Of a stretch of DNA of 64,000 nucleotides, positions 52,962 to 59,740 are shown in pieces (the stretch's first letter is position 1; each line of letters opens with the position of its first letter). Source of the DNA: an uncultured Bacteroides sp. (lineage in GTDB: Bacteria > Bacteroidota > Bacteroidia > Bacteroidales > Bacteroidaceae); contig CASFPE010000029.1 in assembly GCA_949296575.1 (NCBI GenBank), positions 186,001-250,000 of the forward strand, given 5' to 3'. Position numbers and translations under genes: made by a program. The notes below the pieces were generated by a model. It did not search any database. It saw only the letters and a list, made by a program, of their open reading frames with translations, and was not told where the DNA came from.

Positions 52962-54560
52962 ATGAAAAGGACATTGTTTATTCTGATGGCTGTGCTGGCC
53001 GGCTTGCTGCCGCTTTCGGCGCAGCAATTCAAAGAGATTGCGTTGGATGCGGAAGGGCAGGCCACGTTCTCCCTCGACATGGGGGTCAATTATTTCCAAT
53101 TCACGGCGCCAGAGACGGGGACACTGGAGTTTAGCATGGGGTGGTCCAGCACGATGATTTACCAATGCGACCGGGCAGGCAGCGAAGACAGCAAGGTGGT
53201 TCTTGCGAAGTCAACAACGGGCAATGGCAATGTATATAGCCTGCCGGTGGAGGAAGGCACGTTGTATTATTTCTGTACCAGCCTTGTGGTGGATCCGGTG
53301 ACCATGTCCGTGGCTTACGGAAGCGGCGACAACGCGATACAGCTTTCTTCCAATTATGCGGACGGTGAAGTGTACACCATGACGGGGAGCAACCTTGAAA
53401 TTACCATCGATCGCCCGGTCACGATTGAACGGACGCTGGTGGAATATGGCGAAGGGCAGCAGGAAGACGTTCCGACGGGCTACATCAATGCCATTTATGT
53501 GACGCAGTATTATTACACGATTGACCTCCGCGCCCTTGTGGATTATCTGATGGACGGCGGGAAAATTGCCGTGGGCGACCGCTTCACCATCCGCCTGGAA
53601 GGCATTGCGGATGCCGCAGACCCCTCTGTGGTGTATGGCACGGACGGCACGTATGCCGTTACGCTTGAGTTGGACGAGATGCCTGCCACTTTGGTGAGCG
53701 TTGACCCGGCCGATGGTTCCAACCTTTATACCTATTATCCGGAGGGTGGCGAAGAAGGGTTCATTACCTTCACTTTCTCGGAAGCGTTGGACGAAAGCCT
53801 GGAAGGCGTGGATGCCGTGTTGTCATGGGGCGACCAAGAGGCCGGTTCCTATGAGGTTTATCATCCGGCATTTGCCATTGAAGGCAGCGTAGTGACGGTG
53901 GATATCCGGGGCATCCGTATTCCGGAAGAAGTGGAAGGCGGGCGCGGAAGCGGCGGCGCCACCCGCGTGTCGCTCTCCATCAGCGGGCTGAAGACAACGG
54001 ACGGCCGCAGCGTTTCGCCCAATTATGAGAACGCCGGGACGAGTGCCATCTTGGCTTTCTACGGGGTGGTGAAACAGGAAATCAGCTTCATTTACGACTT
54101 TGACCCTCAAAGCGGCAGCGAATCGTTGGAGGGTTACAAGGAAATCTTGATATGGCTGAACAACCCGATACTGTACAGCGGCGTGCAACTCCAGTGGTTT
54201 GACGCGAGGGGCGGACAGCAGACGCGCAGCTGGACGGCGGAGGAGATACCGTTTGAATGGGACAGCGACTACGAAGGCTATGTGGCCTACGTGCCTCTTT
54301 CGGGCATTTCCTACAACATCCAGCCGGTGACGGTGACGGTGTTGGACGCGTATCTGATGAATGGCGACGCAGTGACGATTACCGGCACTTTCAATACTTA
54401 TCCCAACAGTATCGGGCATTTGGGCGTTGCGCCGGATGAAGTGGTGAAGGTGTACAGCATCGATGGCCGCTTCGTGAAGGAAGGCATCGGCGAGGCTGCC
54501 TTTGAAGGATTGGAACGCGGCATCTATGTGGCGAAAGGCCGCAAGGTGCTGGTTCGGTAA
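52962..54560 (+). CDS. Secreted Ig-like-domain protein with sorting-like tail, paralogue of the preceding protein
   Basis: 532 residues from ATG 52962, which gives a signal peptide (MKRTLFILMAVLAGLLPLSA); the longer upstream frame begins in the hairpin. N-terminal sandwich (QFKEIALDAEGQATFSLDMGVNYFQFTAPETGTLEFSM) parallels that of the 813-residue protein (NFTAPANGTVDF). Ig-like blocks include LVSVDPADGSNLYTYYPEGGEEGFITFTFSEAL and FIYDFDPQSGSESLEGYKEILIWL. The C-terminus is EVVKVYSIDGRFVKEGIGEAAFEGLERGIYVAKGRKVLVR, a short sorting-like domain. It and the previous gene are probably ancient duplicates. Function unknown; likely exported to the surface. Confidence 0.8.
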   Translation: MKRTLFILMAVLAGLLPLSAQQFKEIALDAEGQATFSLDMGVNYFQFTAPETGTLEFSMGWSSTMIYQCDRAGSEDSKVVLAKSTTGNGNVYSLPVEEGTLYYFCTSLVVDPVTMSVAYGSGDNAIQLSSNYADGEVYTMTGSNLEITIDRPVTIERTLVEYGEGQQEDVPTGYINAIYVTQYYYTIDLRALVDYLMDGGKIAVGDRFTIRLEGIADAADPSVVYGTDGTYAVTLELDEMPATLVSVDPADGSNLYTYYPEGGEEGFITFTFSEALDESLEGVDAVLSWGDQEAGSYEVYHPAFAIEGSVVTVDIRGIRIPEEVEGGRGSGGATRVSLSISGLKTTDGRSVSPNYENAGTSAILAFYGVVKQEISFIYDFDPQSGSESLEGYKEILIWLNNPILYSGVQLQWFDARGGQQTRSWTAEEIPFEWDSDYEGYVAYVPLSGISYNIQPVTVTVLDAYLMNGDAVTITGTFNTYPNSIGHLGVAPDEVVKVYSIDGRFVKEGIGEAAFEGLERGIYVAKGRKVLVR

Positions 54561-54581
54561 TCCTGCAGGGAGCAGAAAGCA

Positions 54582-54615
54582 AGGAAGGGATGCGCCGGAC
54601 GGCGCATCCCTTCCT
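54582..54615 (+). terminator. Terminator after the secreted-protein cluster
   Basis: Perfect 15-bp stem (AGGAAGGGATGCGCC, 54582-54596; right arm 54601-54615) with a GGAC loop, followed by GTTTTG. Confidence 0.9.
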
Positions 54616-54655
54616 GTTTTGTGCGGTTCCCGCAAACGGGGGGCGCAAGGTTTGC

Positions 54656-54757
54656 TCAATGCGCGGACTTCGATTCCTTGCGCATCTGGATAAGCCCCCA
54701 TACGCCCATGCAGGCTGCAATGAAAGCGAATACTGATAAGAAAATGATTAATTCCAT
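54656..54757 (-). CDS. Very small single-pass membrane protein (33 aa)
   Basis: ATG at 54757 preceded by an A-rich AAAAAAAGT, stop TGA at 54656-54658. The product starts MELIIFLSVFAFIAACMGVW and ends with the charged tail QMRKESKSAH: one transmembrane helix with a positively charged, probably cytoplasmic, C-terminus. It begins seven nt after the stop of the 69-aa membrane protein and on the same strand, so it is likely the second gene of a two-gene operon. No family recognised; too short for most gene callers. Confidence 0.55.
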   Translation of the reverse strand: MELIIFLSVFAFIAACMGVWGLIQMRKESKSAH

Positions 54758-54764
54758 ACTTTTT

Positions 54765-54974
54765 TTATTCTTTTTTTGAAGTAGCCATTAATACCAAGCC
54801 TGAAATGAAGAAAATAAGCACAGCCGTCCCGCCAATCCAATACAGCAACTTCGGATTCATGCTTTCATGTTTCATGATCCCGGCGAGGATGATTCCCCCG
54901 AAAACCAGTTTCGCAATGTCAATCATGAACTTGCCAGTTTCAGCCAATACGGTTTTTCTTCTTTCTCCTTCCAT
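54765..54974 (-). CDS. Small two-helix membrane protein (69 aa), DUF6722-like
   Basis: 69 residues beginning MEGERRKTVLAETGKFMIDI. Two hydrophobic segments follow: IAKLVFGGIILAGIM and LLYWIGGTAVLIFFISGLVLMA, ending in KKE. It resembles small Bacteroidales proteins that I recall as DUF6722; no function known. A full promoter lies directly upstream with its -7 box four nt from the ATG, implying a leaderless mRNA. The promoter begins within the short gap after the uvrB stop. Confidence 0.75.
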   Translation of the reverse strand: MEGERRKTVLAETGKFMIDIAKLVFGGIILAGIMKHESMNPKLLYWIGGTAVLIFFISGLVLMATSKKE

Positions 54975-54978
54975 GCTG

Positions 54979-55008
54979 CAAAGGTAAGTTTTTTCTGTTT
55001 AAAAGCAA
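54979..55008 (-). promoter_or_regulatory. Promoter of the two small membrane-protein genes (leaderless)
   Basis: Minus-strand TTG (55008-55006), 19-nt spacer, TACCTTTG (54986-54979), then only four bases to the ATG at 54974. Match to both consensus elements and spacing is complete. Confidence 0.75.
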
Positions 55009-55015
55009 ATGTTTT

Positions 55016-57046
55016 TCAAGTTGCCGGGAACTTTTCTTTCAGCAGGTCCTCTAATTTCTGCAGTTCGTCGCGGTAGCGTGCCGCCTCGATGAAGTCCAGT
55101 TTCTTGGCGGCTTCGTACATGTTTTTCCGCACGGCCTCGATGTTCTTTTCCAGTTGGGGGCGGGTCATGTACTGCACCACGGGGTCGGCGGCCACGTTGA
55201 TGCCGTCCGGCTCCACATAAGCTTTCGGTTCGGCGGAGCGGTTTTCCGCTTCGTTGGGGAGAAGCGCTGCTTGGTGTTTCTTGTGTATCTGCCGGGGCGT
55301 GATGCCGTGCGCTTCGTTGTAGGCCAGTTGCTTCTCGCGGCGGCGGTTGGTTTCATCGATGGTTTTCTGCATGCTTTCCGTGATGCGGTCGGCATACATG
55401 ATGACTTTCCCGTTGATGTTGCGGGCGGCGCGGCCTGCCGTTTGCGTCAGGGAGCGGTGGGAGCGCAGGAAGCCTTCCTTGTCGGCATCCAAGATGGCCA
55501 CGAGCGACACTTCGGGGAGGTCCAGCCCTTCCCTCAACAAATTGACGCCCACCAGCACATCGTAAAGCCCTTCGCGGAGGTCGTTCATGATTTTCACCCG
55601 CTCCAAGGTGTCCACATCGCTGTGGATGTAGTTGCAGCGCACCCCGTTCTTCAGCAGGTAGTCCGTCAGTTCTTCGGCCATCCGCTTGGTGAGGGTGGTG
55701 ACCAACGTCCGTTCATCTTTCTCGATGCGTTGTTGGATTTCCTCCATGAGGTCGTCAATCTGGTTGAGGCTGGGGCGCACTTCGATGACGGGGTCTAACA
55801 GGCCGGTGGGCCGGATGACCTGTTCCACCACGATGCCCTCGCTTTGCATCAGTTCGTAGTCGGCGGGCGTGGCGCTGACATAGATGATTTGTTTGGCCAT
55901 TTTGTTGAACTCGTCGAACGTGAGCGGGCGGTTGTCCAAGGCGGCGGGAAGGCGGAAGCCGTATTCCACAAGGTTGATCTTGCGGGCGCGGTCGCCTGCA
56001 TACATGCCCTGCAGTTGGGGGACGGTGACGTGGCTTTCATCGATGACGAGGAGGAAGTCTTCGGGGAAGAAATCGAGCAGGCAGTAAGGGCGCGTGCCTG
56101 CCTCGCGTCCGTCAAAGTAGCGCGAATAATTCTCGATGCCCGCGCAATGGCCTAACTCGCGTATCATCTCCAGGTCGTAGGACACCCGTTCATAGAGCCT
56201 TTTGGCTTCCATCTCCTTTCCGATGGAGCGAAAGTATTCCACCTGTTTGGCCAGGTCGTCTTCTATTCCCCGGATGGCCCGCAGGGTTTTGTCCTTGGTG
56301 GTCATGAAAAGGTTGGCGGGGTAAATCTTGTATTGGCTGAAAGATGCGGTGCGCAGGCCGCTCAGCGGGTCTATTTCCTCGATGCTGTCTATCTCGTCTC
56401 CCCAGAACGTCACGCGGATGACGGTGTCGGCGTAGGCGAGATACACGTCAATCGTGTCGCCCTTCACGCGGAAGTTCCCGCGCTGCAGGTCGATGTCGTT
56501 GCGCAGGTAGAGGCATTCCACCAAGCGGCGGAGGAACACGTTGCGGCTCAATGGGCGCCCTTGTTCAATCTCGATGACGTTCTCGTAGAAGTCGGCGGGG
56601 TTGCCCATGCCGTAGATGCAGGACACGGACGAGATGACCACCACGTCCTTTCGCCCGGTGAGCAGGGCGGAGGTGGTGGCCAGCCGCAGCTTGTCAATCT
56701 CATCGTTGATGGAAAGGTCCTTTTCGATGTAGGTGTCGGTGGAGGGAATGTACGCCTCCGGCTGGTAATAGTCGTAGTAGGACACGTAGTATTCCACCTC
56801 GTTGTGCGGGAAGAATCCCTTGAACTCGCTGTACAGCTGGGCGGCCAGCGTCTTGTTGTGGCTCAGCACCAAAGTGGGCTTGTTGACGTTGGCGATGACG
56901 TTGGCGATGGTGAATGTCTTCCCGGAGCCGGTCACGCCCAATAAAGTCTGTGCCGGCATGCCGTGCAGCACGCCTTCTGTCAGTTGGGCAATGGCTTCCG
57001 GCTGGTCGCCGGTGGGCTTGTATTCAGAGGTCAGTTCAAAGTCCAT
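55016..57046 (-). CDS. uvrB: Excinuclease ABC subunit B
   Basis: 676 residues, normal length. UvrB is the damage-verifying helicase of nucleotide excision repair, working with UvrA and UvrC on DNA. Walker A LLGVTGSGKT (about 35-44), the beta-hairpin region EYYVSYYDYYQPEAYIPSTDTYIEKD, Walker B/DEAD-like LLVIDESHVTVPQ, motif V/VI region VGVNLLREGLDLPEVSLVAILDADKEGFLRS and QTAGRAARN are all intact. The C-terminal UVR motif is NIEAVRKNMYEAAKKLDFIEAARYRDEL. Divergent from bamD across the 21-bp array. Confidence 0.97.
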   Translation of the reverse strand: MDFELTSEYKPTGDQPEAIAQLTEGVLHGMPAQTLLGVTGSGKTFTIANVIANVNKPTLVLSHNKTLAAQLYSEFKGFFPHNEVEYYVSYYDYYQPEAYIPSTDTYIEKDLSINDEIDKLRLATTSALLTGRKDVVVISSVSCIYGMGNPADFYENVIEIEQGRPLSRNVFLRRLVECLYLRNDIDLQRGNFRVKGDTIDVYLAYADTVIRVTFWGDEIDSIEEIDPLSGLRTASFSQYKIYPANLFMTTKDKTLRAIRGIEDDLAKQVEYFRSIGKEMEAKRLYERVSYDLEMIRELGHCAGIENYSRYFDGREAGTRPYCLLDFFPEDFLLVIDESHVTVPQLQGMYAGDRARKINLVEYGFRLPAALDNRPLTFDEFNKMAKQIIYVSATPADYELMQSEGIVVEQVIRPTGLLDPVIEVRPSLNQIDDLMEEIQQRIEKDERTLVTTLTKRMAEELTDYLLKNGVRCNYIHSDVDTLERVKIMNDLREGLYDVLVGVNLLREGLDLPEVSLVAILDADKEGFLRSHRSLTQTAGRAARNINGKVIMYADRITESMQKTIDETNRRREKQLAYNEAHGITPRQIHKKHQAALLPNEAENRSAEPKAYVEPDGINVAADPVVQYMTRPQLEKNIEAVRKNMYEAAKKLDFIEAARYRDELQKLEDLLKEKFPAT

Positions 57047-57140
57047 CCTGTATCCTGTTTTGGTTTTCCGCCGTAAAATTACGCATTTCTCTTGGATGTG
57101 CGGCCCTGCCTGCCCGCTTTTTGCAGCCCGTCTTCGGGGC

Positions 57141-57252
57141 GATGCCCGCAGTTTGCCCTGATAAACTTCCGGTTTGTGCTGATAGACTCCCAGTTTACTG
57201 TGATAAACTCGCAGTTTATGCAGGCAAAATCCCGCTGTTCCTTGGTAAATTG
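57141..57252. repeat. Array C: 21-bp periodic dyad repeat between uvrB and bamD
   Basis: Five units start exactly 21 bp apart at 57160 (GATAAAC), 57181 (GATAGAC), 57202 (GATAAAC), 57223 (GGCAAAA) and 57244 (GGTAAAT); a partial unit precedes at 57141. The first three contain a dyad AAACTnnCAGTTT (for example AAACTCGCAGTTT). The array ends about 20 nt before the -33 element of bamD and starts about 95 nt upstream of uvrB. Confidence 0.8.
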
Positions 57253-57272
57253 TATTAAAAAGGCGCGATTCG

Positions 57273-57303
57273 TTGCATGATTCAATTCCTATCCGTACAT
57301 TTG
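57273..57303 (+). promoter_or_regulatory. Promoter of the bamD-rpoZ operon
   Basis: TTG (57273-57275), 20-nt spacer, TACATTTG (57296-57303), 20 nt before the bamD ATG. Full consensus match. Confidence 0.8.
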
Positions 57304-57323
57304 CACACTATTTTCTAAACAAG

Positions 57324-58127
57324 ATGAAGTGGAGTGTCGTTATCGTGCTGGCAATGGCGTGGCTGTTCTCCTCCTGCGGGGAATACAACCGCATTGTGAA
57401 ATGCACGGACTATGAATACAAGTACGAGGTGGCCAAGGCTTACTACATGAGCGGGAAATACACTAAGGCCGCCACCCTGTTGGAAGAACTGATTACCATC
57501 ATGAAAGGCACGGACAAGGCCGAAGAATCCCTGTTCATGCTGGGCATGACTTACTTCAACCAAGAGGACTACACCACTTCTTCCCATTACTTCACCACGT
57601 ACTACAACACGTACCCTCGCGGCACGTATGCGGAACTGTCGCGTTTCAACGCAGGCCGCGCCCTGTTCTTGGACTCGCCCGAACCGCGCTTGGACCAGTC
57701 CGGCACCTATATGGCCATCCAGGAATTGCAGTTGTTCATGGAGTATTATCCCTTGAGCGACAAAAAGGATGAAGCGCAGGAGATGATTTTCCAGTTGCAG
57801 GACAAGTTAGTGTGGAAAGACTATTATGCCGCCAAGCTCTATTACGACTTGGGCAACTACATGGGAAACAATTACCTGTCGTGCGTGGTGACGGCACAGA
57901 ACGCATTGAAGGATTACCCTTACACCGCCTTGCGCGAGGACCTCTCCATCCTGATACTCCGGGCAAGATACCAGATGGCCGTGCAGAGCGTGTACGAAAA
58001 GCAGGAGGAACGCTACCGCGAGACGGTGGACGAATACTATGCGTTCGTCAACGAGTTCCCGGACAGCAAGTACAAGAAAGAGGCCGACGAGATATTTGAA
58101 AATTCAAGGAAAAACATCAAAGAATAA
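57324..58127 (+). CDS. bamD: Outer membrane protein assembly factor BamD (TPR lipoprotein)
   Basis: 267 residues from ATG 57324, which gives the lipoprotein signal MKWSVVIVLAMAWLFSSC (Cys18); the longer frame starts inside the promoter. TPR repeats cover most of the protein: KAYYMSGKYTKAATLLEELI, MLGMTYFNQEDYTTSSHYFTTYYNTYP, YMAIQELQLFMEYYP, YYDLGNYMGNNYLSCVVTAQNALKDYP and YRETVDEYYAFVNEFPDSKY. BamD works with BamA at the inner face of the outer membrane to insert barrels. It is followed after 16 nt by rpoZ, the usual Bacteroidota arrangement. Confidence 0.93.
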   Translation: MKWSVVIVLAMAWLFSSCGEYNRIVKCTDYEYKYEVAKAYYMSGKYTKAATLLEELITIMKGTDKAEESLFMLGMTYFNQEDYTTSSHYFTTYYNTYPRGTYAELSRFNAGRALFLDSPEPRLDQSGTYMAIQELQLFMEYYPLSDKKDEAQEMIFQLQDKLVWKDYYAAKLYYDLGNYMGNNYLSCVVTAQNALKDYPYTALREDLSILILRARYQMAVQSVYEKQEERYRETVDEYYAFVNEFPDSKYKKEADEIFENSRKNIKE

Positions 58128-58143
58128 TTTATAAAAGAGAGTT

Positions 58144-58479
58144 ATGGATTATAAAAAGACAAATGCTCCTACCAACACGGTGACACGTGACTTGATGGAA
58201 TTGTGCGCCGATACCGGCAACATTTACGAGACGGTGGCCATCATTGGCAAGCGCGCCAACCAAATCAGCGTGGAAATCAAGAACGACTTGTCGAAAAAGC
58301 TCCAAGAGTTTGCTTCCTACAACGACAATCTGGAGGAAGTGTTCGAGAACAGGGAACAGATAGAAATCTCCCGTTATTACGAGAAACTTCCGAAGCCCAC
58401 TTTGATAGCCACGCAGGAATACATCGAAGGGAAGGTGTATTTCCGCAACCCGGCAAAGGAGAAAGACAAGCTTCAATAA
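58144..58479 (+). CDS. rpoZ: DNA-directed RNA polymerase omega subunit (Bacteroidota type)
   Basis: 111 residues. The segment TGNIYETVAIIGKRANQISVEIKNDL matches the omega core (x-N-x-Y-x-x-V-x-x-x-x-R-A-x-Q), in the divergent form found in Bacteroidota. Omega binds the beta-prime C-terminus and assists RNA polymerase assembly. Position between bamD and DUF4293 is the conserved context that supports the call. A weak terminator-like hairpin follows. Confidence 0.85.
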   Translation: MDYKKTNAPTNTVTRDLMELCADTGNIYETVAIIGKRANQISVEIKNDLSKKLQEFASYNDNLEEVFENREQIEISRYYEKLPKPTLIATQEYIEGKVYFRNPAKEKDKLQ

Positions 58480-58493
58480 CCATTTTAACAGGG

Positions 58494-58531
58494 AAAGGCT
58501 TGCCATTGCCACTGCATTGGCGGCCTTTTTT
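58494..58531 (+). terminator. Imperfect terminator/attenuator between rpoZ and DUF4293
   Basis: AAAGGC (58494-58499) pairs with GCCTTT (58523-58528), and an inner GCCA/TGGC stem (58502-58505 with 58518-58521) is separated by a small bulge; TTTTTT follows. Probably partial termination within the operon. Confidence 0.5.
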
Positions 58532-58553
58532 GTAACCGCAAAAAGCAGTAATC

Positions 58554-59006
58554 ATGATACAGCGTATTCAAAGTGTTTATCTTTTGTTAGTGGCCATCTT
58601 GTTGGTGGTGGCATTGTGCATCCCGGTGGGCAGCTATCTTTGCCCCAACGGTTATGAGGCCGGTTTCACGAATCTTGGCGTGCGGATGGAGGACGGAAGC
58701 CTCCTTTCATCGTGGGGCATGTTTGCCATCCTGCTGTTGTCGGCCATCGTGGCCTTTGGCACCATCTTCCTTTTCCGCAACCGCATCCTTCAAATCCGCA
58801 TGACCATCTTCAACAGCCTGCTGCTCGTGGGCTACTATTTGGCGTTCGTGGCTTTCCTGTTCGTGTTCAGGAGCCGTTTGGATGCCTCGTTCCACCTGTC
58901 GTGGGGGCTTTGCCTGCCCTTCGTTTCCCTGGTGCTGAACTATCTGGCTATCCGTGCCATCGGGAAAGACGAAGTGTTGGTGCGTGCAGCCGACCGCCTG
59001 CGGTGA
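58554..59006 (+). CDS. DUF4293 family membrane protein
   Basis: 150 residues. It opens with the family signature MIQRIQSVYLLLVAILLVVA and has four predicted transmembrane helices (about 8-28, 58-78, 88-110, 118-138). Integral inner-membrane protein with no known function, regularly found after rpoZ in Bacteroidales. It ends at the strong bidirectional terminator 18 nt downstream. Confidence 0.87.
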   Translation: MIQRIQSVYLLLVAILLVVALCIPVGSYLCPNGYEAGFTNLGVRMEDGSLLSSWGMFAILLLSAIVAFGTIFLFRNRILQIRMTIFNSLLLVGYYLAFVAFLFVFRSRLDASFHLSWGLCLPFVSLVLNYLAIRAIGKDEVLVRAADRLR

Positions 59007-59024
59007 GCGGCTTTTCCATGAAAC

Positions 59025-59059
59025 AAACGAAGCCTGCAACCCTCTTGCAGGCTTCGTTT
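59025..59059. terminator. Bidirectional terminator between DUF4293 and the PorT-like gene
   Basis: Perfect 15-bp stem (AAACGAAGCCTGCAA, 59025-59039; right arm 59045-59059) with a CCCTC loop, A-rich on the left and T-rich on the right. The right arm abuts the stop codon (59060-59062) of the convergent gene. Confidence 0.93.
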
Positions 59060-59737
59060 TTATTTTGTGATGTCGAACAAGTAGGCGAGGCGCACGGAGA
59101 TGGCGCTGTGCGCAGAGCGCGAGAAGTAGTCACGTTTGGAGTTGTTGTAGAAGTCGTTCAGGCCGAAATAGTACCTTCCTTCTATCTGGAAATGCCCGAT
59201 GCCGGTACGCACTTCCATGCCTGCGCCTCCCGTCAGCCCGTAGTCCACGCTGCGGTCGGCCGGTTTCCCGTGTTGTTCGTAATGGAGGTCCTGCCATTGG
59301 CCGCCGCATATTTCCTTTTCTTTTATTAAGAAGCTCACTTGCGGGCCGAGGTTCAAGAACACTTGCACGCCGCGTTCCTCTTTGCCGTAGGCCAGATGCA
59401 CGAGGAACGGCACGTCGATGTAGTGCATCTTCCGCTCGTAAGTGTATGGGTTGCCGTCCGGGTCTTCCAGCCATCCTTTCTGCGAATAGTTCACTTCCAT
59501 CTGCAAGGCGCAGAGCATGGCGAAGTATTTTTCCGAAAGGTAGCGCACCATCAGCCCGCATGCGGGCGCCAGTTGCATTTTCTCCTTGACGCGGACATCG
59601 GAAGTGAAGGACACTTTGTTGAGGTTGATGCCGCCATGCACGCCGATGGCCCAGTTGTTCCTTAGCTCTCCCACTTGGGAAAGGGCGGGCAGGCAGCACA
59701 GCAAGGCAACGGCGAGAAGTGTGGACCTGTGTTTCAT
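59060..59737 (-). CDS. PorT-like small outer membrane beta-barrel protein
   Basis: 225 residues. Signal peptide MKHRSTLLAVALLCCLPALS. The barrel is indicated by NWAIGVHGGINLNKVSF, CALQMEVNYSQKGW, MHYIDVPFLVHLAYG, VFLNLGPQVSFLI, GGAGMEVRTGIGHFQIEGRYYFGLNDFY and SVRLAYLFDITK, the pattern of 8-stranded outer_membrane_beta-barrel/PorT-family proteins. In Porphyromonas PorT belongs to the type IX secretion system, but many relatives in this broad family have no such role. It starts three nt after the LysM gene ends, so the two are one operon and probably one envelope function. Confidence 0.8.
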   Translation of the reverse strand: MKHRSTLLAVALLCCLPALSQVGELRNNWAIGVHGGINLNKVSFTSDVRVKEKMQLAPACGLMVRYLSEKYFAMLCALQMEVNYSQKGWLEDPDGNPYTYERKMHYIDVPFLVHLAYGKEERGVQVFLNLGPQVSFLIKEKEICGGQWQDLHYEQHGKPADRSVDYGLTGGAGMEVRTGIGHFQIEGRYYFGLNDFYNNSKRDYFSRSAHSAISVRLAYLFDITK

Positions 59738-59740
59738 GCG

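Noticed and set aside
57141..57252. CRISPR array
   Set aside because: Units are 21 bp, degenerate and contiguous with no spacers, and there are no cas genes in the window. The same applies to the other arrays.
57079..57285. Small frames on both strands over array C
   Set aside because: A 21-bp period keeps frames open on both strands by chance; no start context or conserved protein features.
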